Shown here piece by piece: positions 1-8,392 of a stretch of 13,944 nt of DNA. The notes beneath the pieces are model-generated. The model was not told the DNA's origin and made no database searches. It saw nothing but the letters and a program-made list of their open reading frames with translations. Source of the DNA: Bacteroidales bacterium (GTDB taxonomy: Bacteria; Bacteroidota; Bacteroidia; Bacteroidales; JAOZTL01); assembly GCA_029942205.1 (NCBI GenBank), contig JAOZTL010000008.1, positions 4,402-18,345 on the forward strand. The letters are read 5' to 3'. Each line of letters begins with the position of its first letter. The first letter of the stretch is position 1. The position numbers and the translations under genes were made by a program.

Positions 1-3000
1 CAAGCATTATCTATCTTTGGCGACCATTCGGATGTGATGAGTGCCCGCCAAACAGGTTTTGCTTTCTTGGCAACTGGTAGCGTTCAAGAAATCATGGATT
101 TGGCAGGCGTAGCTCACTTGGCTTCTATCAAGTCTCGTATACCGTTCGTTCATTTCTTTGATGGTTTCCGCTCGTCACACGAAATCCAAAAAGTAGAAGT
201 ATTAAACAACGAAGACATGGCTCCGTTGATTGATTACGAAGCACTACAAGCATTTCGAGATAGAGCACTCAACCCTGAGCATCCCGAAACAAAAGGAACA
301 GCCCAAAACCCAGATATTTATTTCCAAGCACGTGAAGCAGCCAATCCATTCTACGATGCCATTCCTGACATTGTGGAAGATTACATGCAAGAAATCACAA
401 AACTAACTGGTCGTGAATATCATCCATTTACGTATTATGGTGCCGAAGATGCCGAAAATATTGTAATGGCAATGGGTTCGGTAACGGAAACAATCAAAGA
501 AGTTATTGATTATAAAATGGCAAATGGCGAAAAAGTAGGCTTAATCAGCGTACATTTATATCGTCCATTCTCAGCCAAATATTTCTTTAATGTATACCCA
601 AAAACAGTAAAACGCATCAGCATACTGGACAGAACCAAAGAACCAGGTGCCAACGGTGAGCCACTTTATTTGGATGTACGTGATTTATTTTATGGCAAAG
701 AAAATGCACCTATCATCATAGGCGGTCGTTATGGCTTAAGCTCCAAAGATACGACTCCTGCTCAAATTATTTCGGTATTTAATAACTTAGCACAAGCCGA
801 GCCAAAAAACCGTTTCACTTTGGGAATTATGGATGATGTTACGTTTACATCTTTACCATTATTACCAGAAATCAGTTTGGCTGCCGAAGGTATGTTTGAA
901 GCCAAATTCTATGGCATCGGATCCGATGGAACAGTTGGTGCTAACAAGAACTCAATCAAAATCATTGGTGATACAACCGACAAGTACGCACAGGCTTATT
1001 TCGCTTATGACTCTAAGAAATCAGGCGGTGTAACCACTTCGCACTTACGCTTTGGTGATTCTCCTATTCGCTCTACTTATTTGGTAAATACACCCGACTT
1101 TGTAGCTTGCCACGTGCCATCGTATTTGGATAAGTATGACATGACCAAAGGCTTGAAAAAAGGCGGAACATTCTTGCTCAACAGCATTTGGAATGCCGAA
1201 GACACTACCGATCATTTACCCAACAGTGTGAAAAGTTACTTGGCAACGAACGATATTAAGTTTTATATCATCAATGCCACACGCATAGCCGAAGACATCG
1301 GGCTAGGAACTCGAACGAACACCATCATGCAATCGGCTTTCTTCAAAATAGCAGAAGTAATCCCTTATGATGTTGCTGTAACCGAAATGAAAAAAGCAAT
1401 CGTAAAATCATTTGGTCTCAAAGGCGAAAATATCGTAAACATGAACTACGCCGCAGTAGAGCGAGGAAGCGAATTGACCGAAGTGGAGGTAAAAGACGAA
1501 TGGAAATCATTAGATGGAACATTCATTATTCCACAACGTTCTTCGGGACCAGACTTTATCAAAAACGTAGTCGATCCGATCAACAACCTAAAAGGCGACG
1601 ATTTGCCAGTAAGTGCATTCAAAGGACGTGAAGACGGTGCATTCCCAGCAGGAACTACCGCCTACGAAAAACGTGGTATCGCTGTAAACGTACCCGAATG
1701 GATTGCCGACAATTGTATCCAATGTAACCAATGTGCTTACGTTTGTCCTCATGCAGCTATTCGCCCGTTCTTACTCAACGAGGAAGAGCTAACCAATGCA
1801 CCAGAAGGCACTCAAACGATTGATGCCGTAGGAAAAGCATTCAAAGGCTATCAATTCAAAATACAAGTAAGTACACTCGACTGTACTGGTTGCGGAAGTT
1901 GTGTCGAAGTATGCCCATCGAAAGAAAAATCATTAGTAATGATGGCTATCGATAGCCAAAAAGAGGAAATCGAACGTTGGGATTATTTTGCAGACAATGT
2001 AAGCTATAAAGATACTTTAGCTCCAAAAACCAAAACATTCAAAAATAGCCAATTCGCACAACCATTGTTTGAATTCCATGGTGCATGTGCTGGTTGTGGC
2101 GAAACTCCTTATATCAAGCTAATCACCCAATTGTATGGCGATCGTATGATGATAGCCAACGCAACGGGTTGTTCGTCGATTTATGGCGGTTCTGCACCAT
2201 CGACACCTTATTGCTCCAATGCCGAAGGTAAAGGACCAGCTTGGGCTAATTCATTGTTTGAAGATAATGCAGAATACGGCTACGGAATGTCTATCGGAAT
2301 AGGCAAATTACGTGAACGAATTGTTATCTTAATGAATAAAGCACTCGCAAACGGCTTAGACGGAGAACTAAAAGAAGCTTTCGAGGAATGGATAGCCAAT
2401 AAAGATTTAGCCGACGAATCGGATGCTGCTTCAAGAAAAACACTACCATTACTAAAAAAATCGGATATTGGCGAAGCTGACGAGTTACTCAAACTTGAGC
2501 AATACTTTAGCAAAAAATCGATATGGGTATTCGGTGGCGACGGTTGGGCTTATGACATCGGTTACGGTGGATTGGATCACGTGTTGGCCTCTGGCGAAGA
2601 TATAAACGTTTTGGTGGTAGATACAGAAGTATACTCCAACACAGGCGGACAATCATCCAAAGCAACACCAACAGGCGCAGTAGCCAAATTTGCAGCATCG
2701 GGCAAGAAAATACGTAAAAAAGATCTCGGAGCAATGGCAATGACTTATGGTTATGTTTATGTAGCACAAGTAGCTATGGGTGCTAGTAACAGCCAATATT
2801 TCAAAGCATTGAAAGAAGCTGAAGCTTATCCAGGACCATCGCTAATTATTGCTTACGCTCCTTGTATTGCTCATGGTATCCGTACAGGCATGGGTACAGT
2901 ACAAGAGCAAGAAAAACAAGCAGTAAAAGCTGGTTATTGGTCTACTTTCCGCTACAATCCACTGCTTGAAGCAGAAGGAAAGAATCCATTGACACTAGAT

Positions 3001-3186
3001 TCTAAAAAGCCTGATTTCTCGCTATTCCAAGATTTCTTGAAAAGCGAAGTTCGGTACACGTCTCTAGCAAAAGCATTCCCTGAGGAAGCTGCTGAATTAT
3101 TCAAAGTAGCCGAAGAGGATGCAAAATGGAAATATAAAAACTACCAACGTCGTGCTTCAATGGATTATTCTCCTGACGAAGAGTAG
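1..3186 (+). CDS. nifJ: Pyruvate:ferredoxin (flavodoxin) oxidoreductase, 5' partial
   Basis: This enzyme oxidatively decarboxylates pyruvate to acetyl-CoA and CO2 in the cytoplasm and passes the electrons to ferredoxin or flavodoxin. The frame is open from base 1, giving 1061 visible residues; full single-chain enzymes have roughly 1170-1200, so about 110-130 N-terminal residues lie outside the window. The ATG codons at 34 and 37 are internal, because the conserved SARQTGFAFL stretch of the first pyruvate-domain is already under way. Domains in order: end of the N-terminal TPP-type domain, the transketolase-C-like domain, the gamma domain (SDGTVGANKNS near 925-955), a double 4Fe-4S ferredoxin domain (CIQCNQCAYVCP from 1714 and CTGCGSCVEVCP from 1882), the proximal cluster CAGCGE from 2086, and the TPP-binding GGDGW near 2533 with YSNTGGQSS downstream. 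All cluster cysteines I looked for are present. A terminator follows the stop by about 30 bases, so this is the last gene of its transcript. Confidence 0.97.
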   Translation, partial: QALSIFGDHSDVMSARQTGFAFLATGSVQEIMDLAGVAHLASIKSRIPFVHFFDGFRSSHEIQKVEVLNNEDMAPLIDYEALQAFRDRALNPEHPETKGTAQNPDIYFQAREAANPFYDAIPDIVEDYMQEITKLTGREYHPFTYYGAEDAENIVMAMGSVTETIKEVIDYKMANGEKVGLISVHLYRPFSAKYFFNVYPKTVKRISILDRTKEPGANGEPLYLDVRDLFYGKENAPIIIGGRYGLSSKDTTPAQIISVFNNLAQAEPKNRFTLGIMDDVTFTSLPLLPEISLAAEGMFEAKFYGIGSDGTVGANKNSIKIIGDTTDKYAQAYFAYDSKKSGGVTTSHLRFGDSPIRSTYLVNTPDFVACHVPSYLDKYDMTKGLKKGGTFLLNSIWNAEDTTDHLPNSVKSYLATNDIKFYIINATRIAEDIGLGTRTNTIMQSAFFKIAEVIPYDVAVTEMKKAIVKSFGLKGENIVNMNYAAVERGSELTEVEVKDEWKSLDGTFIIPQRSSGPDFIKNVVDPINNLKGDDLPVSAFKGREDGAFPAGTTAYEKRGIAVNVPEWIADNCIQCNQCAYVCPHAAIRPFLLNEEELTNAPEGTQTIDAVGKAFKGYQFKIQVSTLDCTGCGSCVEVCPSKEKSLVMMAIDSQKEEIERWDYFADNVSYKDTLAPKTKTFKNSQFAQPLFEFHGACAGCGETPYIKLITQLYGDRMMIANATGCSSIYGGSAPSTPYCSNAEGKGPAWANSLFEDNAEYGYGMSIGIGKLRERIVILMNKALANGLDGELKEAFEEWIANKDLADESDAASRKTLPLLKKSDIGEADELLKLEQYFSKKSIWVFGGDGWAYDIGYGGLDHVLASGEDINVLVVDTEVYSNTGGQSSKATPTGAVAKFAASGKKIRKKDLGAMAMTYGYVYVAQVAMGASNSQYFKALKEAEAYPGPSLIIAYAPCIAHGIRTGMGTVQEQEKQAVKAGYWSTFRYNPLLEAEGKNPLTLDSKKPDFSLFQDFLKSEVRYTSLAKAFPEEAAELFKVAEEDAKWKYKNYQRRASMDYSPDEE

Positions 3187-3215
3187 ATTTTTCGAATCAT
3201 TAATATAAATAAAAA

Positions 3216-3247
3216 CACGGTGGACAAAATCCATCGTGCTTTTTTTT
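3216..3247 (+). terminator. Intrinsic terminator of nifJ
   Basis: The arms CACGGTGGA (3216-3224) and TCCATCGTG (3230-3238) form a 9-bp stem with one G-U pair and a 5-base loop. A run of eight T follows at 3240-3247. It lies 30 bases after the nifJ stop. Confidence 0.85.
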
Positions 3248-3410
3248 AATTTAATTTCATCCATTTTCTCTTTTAAAAACAAGGTATTCAGCCAGTTTTA
3301 ATTATTTTTTTGGAGTTCATACACTTTTTTTTCAAACACTTACGTTATACTATCAGAGGTACTTATTGTACCCTAACGAAAAAAAATATTAACCCATAAA
3401 ATAAAAAATC

Positions 3411-3839
3411 ATGAAACTTAAGCACATTTCAACCCTATTAGTCTTTTTATTTGCCTTCTCTTTTTACGGATTTTCTCAAAATGAAGAAGAGGAAGTAGAA
3501 TTATTTTCTATCGACGACACTAGAGGTTATGACACTAACCAGCACGATTTTGGATCACTAGCCTCAGTAGCTAGCTACATGATTACAATAAAAAATTCAG
3601 GTCAAACAGACATGATTATTGATTATATCAAAATTCCATCTGGCGTATCCATTACAATCATGCAAGACAAAATTAAATCAAAAAAATCTGGCGAAATAAA
3701 AATATCTGTTGATCCTAGCTATTTAGACGATGGCACATTCTTGAAAAAAATAGTGATAGTAACTTCTCAAGTAGATCTACAAGGTGTAAAAATCTCGAAG
3801 GAAGTAAATTATACAGTTAAAGGAATTGTTCAGAAATAA
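3411..3839 (+). CDS. Small secreted DUF1573-like protein
   Basis: This 142-residue protein has a lysine-rich N-terminus, a hydrophobic core (about residues 9-20) and a likely signal peptidase I site near GFSQ at residues 20-23, so it should be exported. An acidic run NEEEEVE follows. The rest, from HDFGSL near residue 46, resembles the DUF1573/ASH-type immunoglobulin-like fold: a DFG motif, alternating strands, an IKNSGQTDMIID segment matching the usual KNTG-PL-I motif, and a GxIKISVDPS strand. Unlike typical DUF1573 proteins, including the one at the right edge of this window, it lacks the SCGCT cysteine motif. Its function is unknown; members of the fold in Bacteroidota are usually periplasmic or surface proteins. 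The gene stands alone between two terminators, with a 224-base upstream gap in which no clean TAnnTTTG promoter is visible. Confidence 0.75.
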   Translation: MKLKHISTLLVFLFAFSFYGFSQNEEEEVELFSIDDTRGYDTNQHDFGSLASVASYMITIKNSGQTDMIIDYIKIPSGVSITIMQDKIKSKKSGEIKISVDPSYLDDGTFLKKIVIVTSQVDLQGVKISKEVNYTVKGIVQK

Positions 3840-3863
3840 ATTTTTCAAACGATTTTAACGAAT

Positions 3864-3900
3864 AAAAAAGAGGCTATCATTTACGAGTAGCCTCTTTTTT
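3864..3900. terminator. Bidirectional terminator between convergent genes
   Basis: A perfect 13-bp inverted repeat (A6 then GAGGCTA at 3864-3876; TAGCCTC then T6 at 3888-3900) encloses an 11-base loop. It has a T run on either strand, so it can end both the rightward DUF1573-like gene and the leftward ruvX-def-comEC transcript. Confidence 0.88.
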
Positions 3901-3921
3901 ATGTCTTCAACCTTTTTTGAT

Positions 3922-3960
3922 ATTGCTTACGCACTTATCAATACTCATTAAATAAGCAAT
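3922..3960 (-). repeat. Hairpin element copy A, 3' of comEC
   Basis: An 8-bp perfect inverted repeat, ATTGCTTA (3922-3929) and TAAGCAAT (3953-3960), has a 23-base spacer and sits 34 bases past the comEC stop. Its 3' arm on the minus strand, AAGTGCGTAAGCAA, differs at one base from the corresponding arm of the hairpin at 12080-12123. The two look like copies of one element. Confidence 0.5.
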
Positions 3961-3993
3961 TTACAATTAATTTTTCAGAGATGCTTCAACCAC

Positions 3994-6093
3994 TTACTGA
4001 TTTAAAGTAAATGCTCCTTCTTCTTTTATCGAAAAGTACGAGATTCCAAGGCTTTCGCATTCTTTTGCAAATAATTTGCGTTGCCAAAAAGGTACAGTTG
4101 GATCAAAAACAATTTGCTTTGGTTGATAAATAGACAAAATATCTTCAATTTCAATACTAGGAGATTTACTAATTATTACTAAATCGATAGGCATTTTCGA
4201 CGACACTTCTTCATAGCGAATACTTTTTTCGTCGTCAATAATCACCATTTTTTTATCCGAAAAAATAAATACTTGCCCCTTTTTCTTCAAATGTTCCGAT
4301 TCATATTCTTCTTTTATCGATAAATAATTTTCGACAACAATTTGTTTAGCTGTCCAGAAATTTTGAGCTGCAAATTGCAAAGAAGTAGAATTAATAGTCG
4401 TATCACTGGTGAAAATAATGCCTTTATTCCCCTGTATAAAGTTGATTACTAAAGATTTATTAACATTAAAAATAACCATTTTCTGTTGTTCTTGCGTTTC
4501 GATTGTTTTGCTTACTCGCCCCAAAAACAAGAAAACAGCCAATAATAAGGCTATTTGTAAAAAGCGTTTTTGTTTTTTAATCAAATATAAAATAATTGAT
4601 CCGACAACAGCATAAAAACCAAATAGTTGTAATGAATTAAAATCAATGTGCTGCGTTGTGGAATATGGCATTTTTTCGATCAAAGCGATCGATTGATTCA
4701 AAACATAAGTCAATCCTACAAGTAATTTACCTACAAAATAAGCCGCAATATCCGAAAAAGAAAGAATCAACAAAGCAAGTGCCGAATATACAATCAAAAT
4801 TGCCATAGGAATGACAATCAAATTAGTGATAATGAAATAGTTAGGGAACTGATGAAAATAAAATAAAGCAATCGGACTTGTCCCTATTTGGGCAGCAATA
4901 GAGACAGAAACAAGTGCCCAAAGCTTGTCTAGCATTTTATTCTTAATATACAAAAGTGCGTGTATTTTGGGCTGAAAAAAAATAATGGATAATACCGCTA
5001 AATAAGACAACTGAAAGCCAACTTGAAAGATAATAAACGGATTTTCGAGAATCAGAAAGAAAGCAGATGCAGCTATCGAATTGTAAATATTCACTTTCCT
5101 TTCGACTAGCATGCTTGCCGAAATAAAACTAAACATAATCGCTGCACGCCTTACAGAAGGCGAAAGTCCTGAAATATAAGCAAATGCCCAAAGAATAAAA
5201 ATTGTTATCGCAAATTTGAGATACTTTCCCCATTTTACCTTGTCGAGAAAGAAGAGAAAGTACTTGATAATCATGAAAATAATACCGACATGCAAGCCCG
5301 AGACGGCAAGAATATGCATGGCACCAGTAGCGGCGTAACTTTGACGTGTTTCTGCATCTAAATCATGCTTATAACCAAGTGTAAGTGCAGCTGCTACGGC
5401 AAATTCATCGTCTGTAAGTCCATTTTGTCGATAAATTTGTAAGAAATAAGCACGAACTTTTTGTGCCGACAAACGCAAATAATCGCCTTGCCCCTGCCCG
5501 ATTCTGTTCCATTTTTCATGCGTTACATAAGCCTGATAAGCAACACCTTTGTTGGCTAAATATTGCTTATAATCAAATTCATTGGGATTTTTACTGTTCT
5601 GAATTTCAGATAATTTAGCTTTAAAAATAAGCAAATCGCCATAAGCTAATTGTTTACTGAGTGTTTCTTTTTCAAAATAAAGGAGAGCTTTAGTTTCCAA
5701 AGGTTTCCATCCATAAGTATCATTTACGAATTGCAATTCAACAAATACTTTAACAGAATTTTGTTTTTCTTCGGGTAATTCAGACACTACGCCTACGAAA
5801 GATTGCTCTTCTTCGTTTATCGACATTAACTGCACAGTATGCTGCTTTGTCAGAAAAATTCCGATAAAAAATAAGCTAATAAAAAAGGAAAGTCCGAAAA
5901 TCCAACGAAATGCAAATTGTTCTTCTACCCATCGAAAATGATAGCTAAACATACCAAAAGCAACGAATATAAATACGTATAGCAACAAAAAAGCTATCTC
6001 AAAATCAAATGAATATTGAAATATCACTCCCATTAATAAAGGAATAACCATCCGAACGAATGGAACTTGTCTTAACCAATAAGTTTGATTCAT
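3994..6093 (-). CDS. comEC: ComEC/Rec2-family DNA uptake channel protein
   Basis: ComEC forms the inner-membrane channel that carries single-stranded DNA into the cytoplasm during natural transformation. The 699-residue protein has N-terminal membrane segments (about residues 14-80), a soluble DUF4131-type domain (about 90-200), then the polytopic competence domain beginning with the family signature around residues 235-275, including GAMHILAVSGLHVG (257-270). Many membrane segments follow to about residue 535. The last 161 residues align in outline with the metallo-beta-lactamase-like domain of ComEC, from MVIFNVN near 539 (where DVGQGD is usual) to a GI..F...EEGAFTL ending, but the metal-binding His/Asp motifs are absent. 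Shortened or degenerate C-termini are common in Bacteroidota ComEC. It is the last gene of a leftward operon, 47 bases after def. Whether the organism is competent cannot be told from this gene alone. Confidence 0.92.
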   Translation of the reverse strand: MNQTYWLRQVPFVRMVIPLLMGVIFQYSFDFEIAFLLLYVFIFVAFGMFSYHFRWVEEQFAFRWIFGLSFFISLFFIGIFLTKQHTVQLMSINEEEQSFVGVVSELPEEKQNSVKVFVELQFVNDTYGWKPLETKALLYFEKETLSKQLAYGDLLIFKAKLSEIQNSKNPNEFDYKQYLANKGVAYQAYVTHEKWNRIGQGQGDYLRLSAQKVRAYFLQIYRQNGLTDDEFAVAAALTLGYKHDLDAETRQSYAATGAMHILAVSGLHVGIIFMIIKYFLFFLDKVKWGKYLKFAITIFILWAFAYISGLSPSVRRAAIMFSFISASMLVERKVNIYNSIAASAFFLILENPFIIFQVGFQLSYLAVLSIIFFQPKIHALLYIKNKMLDKLWALVSVSIAAQIGTSPIALFYFHQFPNYFIITNLIVIPMAILIVYSALALLILSFSDIAAYFVGKLLVGLTYVLNQSIALIEKMPYSTTQHIDFNSLQLFGFYAVVGSIILYLIKKQKRFLQIALLLAVFLFLGRVSKTIETQEQQKMVIFNVNKSLVINFIQGNKGIIFTSDTTINSTSLQFAAQNFWTAKQIVVENYLSIKEEYESEHLKKKGQVFIFSDKKMVIIDDEKSIRYEEVSSKMPIDLVIISKSPSIEIEDILSIYQPKQIVFDPTVPFWQRKLFAKECESLGISYFSIKEEGAFTLNQ

Positions 6094-6140
6094 TTAGAAA
6101 TAATTATCCAGTTAATTTTGCCCACAACTTTCGAGTTTTT

Positions 6141-6701
6141 TTAACGCTTAGAAGCCAATCGAACTTTGTATTTCACATCAAACTTTCCTCTGGACAAGGC
6201 TTGCAGTCTATTTTTAATCAATCGACGACGAATTGGAGAAATACGATCGGTGAACAGAACACCCTCTAAATGATCGTATTCGTGCTGAATTACTCTAGCT
6301 TTAAATCCCTCAAAAACGTCATCGTGCCACTTAAAATTTTCATCTTGGTATTTTATACGAATGCGATCCAATCGTTTGACATCTTCCCGAACGCTAGGAA
6401 TACTCAAGCATCCCTCTTCAAAACTAACTTCTTTACCGTCTCTTTCCAGTATTTCGGCATTGATAAATACTTTTTTGAAATCAGAAAAATCTTCATCATC
6501 CGATTCGATTTCAGTGCCATCAATCACTACCAACCGTATACTTTTGCCTGTTTGTGGGGCAGCCAAGCCCACACCCTCCGACGAGTACATGGTATTAAAC
6601 ATATTATCAATTAATTCTTTTAAATCAGGATAACTTTTGTCAATTTTAACAGCCTTCTTGCGTAATACCGAAGCGCCTATGATGTAAATAGGAAATATCA
6701 T
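6141..6701 (-). CDS. def: Peptide deformylase
   Basis: This cytoplasmic metalloenzyme removes the formyl group from the N-terminal methionine of nascent proteins. The 186-residue protein is of normal length and carries all three family motifs: GVGLAAPQ (residues 43-50), EGCLS (96-100, whose Cys is a metal ligand) and HEYDH (140-144, two His ligands plus the catalytic Glu). The segment between motifs 1 and 2 is acidic (ESDDEDFSDF, about 66-75), as in the longer inserts of Bacteroidota deformylases. The start at 6701 gives the usual IxxxGxxVLRKKA N-terminus. It lies 31 bases after ruvX and 47 bases before comEC on the same strand, so co-transcription is likely. Confidence 0.97.
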   Translation of the reverse strand: MIFPIYIIGASVLRKKAVKIDKSYPDLKELIDNMFNTMYSSEGVGLAAPQTGKSIRLVVIDGTEIESDDEDFSDFKKVFINAEILERDGKEVSFEEGCLSIPSVREDVKRLDRIRIKYQDENFKWHDDVFEGFKARVIQHEYDHLEGVLFTDRISPIRRRLIKNRLQALSRGKFDVKYKVRLASKR

Positions 6702-6718
6702 TTTGTATTTTAATTAAG

Positions 6719-6729
6719 GGGTTTCACCC
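6719..6729 (-). repeat. Mini-hairpin after ruvX stop
   Basis: On the minus strand GGGT-GAA-ACCC forms a 4-bp stem with a GAA loop, 3 bases after the ruvX stop and 17 bases before def. It has no T run, so it is not a typical terminator. It resembles the GAA-loop hairpins at 9291-9303 and 12062-12074. Confidence 0.3.
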
Positions 6730-6732
6730 ATT

Positions 6733-7149
6733 TTATTTACTAATTGAATCAAGATAAGATTGTAAAATAATCGTTGCACTAATTGTATCAATCAATGCTT
6801 TATCTTGTCGTTTTTTCTTTTTCAATCCAGCATCTATCATCGTCTGAAAAGCCATTTTGGATGTAAATCGTTCGTCCATTAACTCAATTTTGAGCATAGG
6901 GTATCGTTTTTTCAATTTCTCCAAAAATGGATTTATGTACACTAATGATTGAGAGCCTTTATTTTGTAATGTTTTCGGATAGCCTACTACAATGCATTCT
7001 ACCGATTCCTTTTTTAAATAATCAGCTATAAAATCAAAAATTTGTTCACTTGCTACTGTCCCTAATCCATTAGCGATCAGCTGCATTGGATCGGTAACAG
7101 CGACTCCTACTCGTTTGTGTCCATAATCGATTGCAAGAATACGCGCCAT
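6733..7149 (-). CDS. ruvX: Holliday junction resolvase RuvX/YqgF
   Basis: This is the RNase H-fold nuclease family implicated in Holliday junction resolution and, in Escherichia coli, in 16S rRNA 5'-end maturation. At 138 residues it has the normal length. Visible motifs are the N-terminal LAIDYGHKRVGVAVTD (residues 5-20, with catalytic Asp8), the second strand IVVGYP, the DERFTS motif carrying the acidic Glu, and the C-terminal IDTISATIILQSYL with the third acidic residue; the usual DxxAA there reads DTISA, a mild change. It is the first gene of the leftward ruvX-def-comEC set and is divergent from the serine hydrolase-like gene. A TATCTTTG element lies 36 bases upstream of the start. Confidence 0.95.
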   Translation of the reverse strand: MARILAIDYGHKRVGVAVTDPMQLIANGLGTVASEQIFDFIADYLKKESVECIVVGYPKTLQNKGSQSLVYINPFLEKLKKRYPMLKIELMDERFTSKMAFQTMIDAGLKKKKRQDKALIDTISATIILQSYLDSISK

Positions 7150-7184
7150 TTTATTTATTTCTTATTTAAAATGATTATAAATTG

Positions 7185-7192
7185 CAAAGATA
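7185..7192 (-). promoter_or_regulatory. Bacteroidota-type -7 element for ruvX operon
   Basis: The minus strand reads TATCTTTG, an exact match to TAnnTTTG, the -7 element of the major sigma factor in Bacteroidota. No TTTG is seen at the expected -33 distance, so only half the promoter is supported. Its place, about 36 bases before the ruvX ATG, fits. Confidence 0.45.
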
Positions 7193-7265
7193 AATAAAGC
7201 TTTTGTTTTTGATACGACTTTTTTTGATTTATTTTCAAAAATAACCAATTAATTAAAGAATCAAC

Positions 7266-8345
7266 ATGAATAAATTTGTCTTTTCTTTTTCTGCATATTT
7301 TATTTTCATTATCGCCTTGTTATTTTCCTGTAATTCAGAGAAAGAAGAAGGTATTTATGAACGATCAAAATCAAACGAAATAACTAGTTTACAGCATATT
7401 AAGTGGTTGCAAGCGATACAATCAAATCAAAAAAATATTTCGCATGCTTTGATGGCTAAAATAGAAAATTTACAGCCAGCAGCATTGCTCATCGTGCAAG
7501 GCAGTCAAATAAAAGCAGAACATTACTGGAATGAACACCATGAAAATACAGTTTATAACGCATTTGAAATTTCGCAAAGCGTTGTAAGTATACTCATTGG
7601 CATTGCTATCGACGAAGAAAAAATACAAAATATCTATCAATCCATTACCGATTTTATTCCTGCATTGAACAAACACAAAAGTATAAAAATAATAGACTTA
7701 CTCAACATGAATTCGGGCTTAAAATACGATGATAAGGCCGAATTATTAGAATTATGCAAACTCCAAGAATTTGATGAAATAAACGACCAATTGGAATCAA
7801 CAGAAACACTGGAATACTGGGAATATGAGCCAATTAACACGATTTTGCTCGCATGTATTTTAGAACAAGCCACAGACTTATCGCTATCACAATATGCTTC
7901 TGAAAAGCTCTGGACTCCTTTAGGAGCAGAACATTCGGCTTATTGGAGCTTACAAAATAACCTAGAAAAAGCCGACTATGGTTTTGCTGCCACCACACGT
8001 GATTTGGCTCGCATCGCCCAACTGATGCTTTCTGCTGGCAAATTCGATAGCCGACAGATTGTGTCTAAAAATTTCATTGACAGTACTTTTTCGCCTAATT
8101 TATCGCTTAAAACAGCCGAAAAACAATCCGTAGATTTTTATGGATTACACTGGTGGCTAATGAATTATAAAGGATTAACCATTCGATACGCACAAGGAAA
8201 ATACGGACAATTTCTATTGCTTATTCCTCAAAAAAATGCATTTCTCATTCGAGCAGGACATAGCGAATCGGAATCAATCGAAAACTCGTACCATTCCAAC
8301 GATATTCTACTTTATTTAGATGCTGCTTTTGAAGTTTTAGATTAA
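7266..8345 (+). CDS. Serine beta-lactamase-fold lipoprotein, probably catalytically inactive
   Basis: A hydrophobic signal peptide ends in the lipobox LFSC (Cys22), so the 359-residue protein is probably a lipoprotein. The body matches the class C beta-lactamase/6-aminohexanoate-oligomer hydrolase family: the start of helix 2 (FEISQSVVSILIGIAIDEEKI, about residues 100-120, seen in pieces), LLNMNSGLKYDD, WEYEPINTILLACILEQAT (equivalent to the Tyr-motif region), LWTPLGAEHSAYWSL, YGLHWWL, and GKYGQFLLLIP (where GHGGQ is usual). In active members the helix reads S-x-x-K; here the aligned residues are Glu101 and Gln104, and no nearby SxxK can replace them. The Tyr is kept, while the His of GHGGQ reads Lys. 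I infer a non-catalytic, perhaps substrate-binding or structural, surface protein. It stands alone, divergent from ruvX and convergent with the glycosyltransferase gene. Confidence 0.8.
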   Translation: MNKFVFSFSAYFIFIIALLFSCNSEKEEGIYERSKSNEITSLQHIKWLQAIQSNQKNISHALMAKIENLQPAALLIVQGSQIKAEHYWNEHHENTVYNAFEISQSVVSILIGIAIDEEKIQNIYQSITDFIPALNKHKSIKIIDLLNMNSGLKYDDKAELLELCKLQEFDEINDQLESTETLEYWEYEPINTILLACILEQATDLSLSQYASEKLWTPLGAEHSAYWSLQNNLEKADYGFAATTRDLARIAQLMLSAGKFDSRQIVSKNFIDSTFSPNLSLKTAEKQSVDFYGLHWWLMNYKGLTIRYAQGKYGQFLLLIPQKNAFLIRAGHSESESIENSYHSNDILLYLDAAFEVLD

Positions 8346-8359
8346 GTTTTAATCTAAAA
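8335..8359. repeat. AT-only inverted repeat over the stop codon of the hydrolase-like gene
   Basis: TTTTAGATTAA (8335-8345) and TTAATCTAAAA (8349-8359) form a perfect 11-bp stem with a 3-base loop. The stop codon of the upstream gene (8343-8345) lies in the left arm. No T run follows on the plus strand, so it is not a canonical terminator, though it may fold at the 3' end of that message. Confidence 0.5.
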
Positions 8360-8382
8360 AAAAGTGTTTTCCGAACAAAACA
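8356..8382 (-). terminator. Probable terminator of the glycosyltransferase gene
   Basis: On the minus strand the arms TGTTTT and AAAACA (8382-8377 and 8370-8365) enclose GTTCGG and are followed, after one base, by eight T (8363-8356). It lies 10 bases past the glycosyltransferase stop. The stem is short and AT-rich. Confidence 0.5.
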
Positions 8383-8392
8383 AAATCATTAA

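Noticed and set aside
2280..2767. Minus-strand open frames of 77 and 86 codons inside nifJ
   Set aside because: They lie opposite strongly conserved coding sequence, have no recognisable motif and are explained as shadows of the real frame.
3358..3372. GGTAC/GTACC inverted repeat upstream of the DUF1573-like gene as an operator
   Set aside because: A single 5-bp palindromic pair without a second copy or known regulator is too weak.
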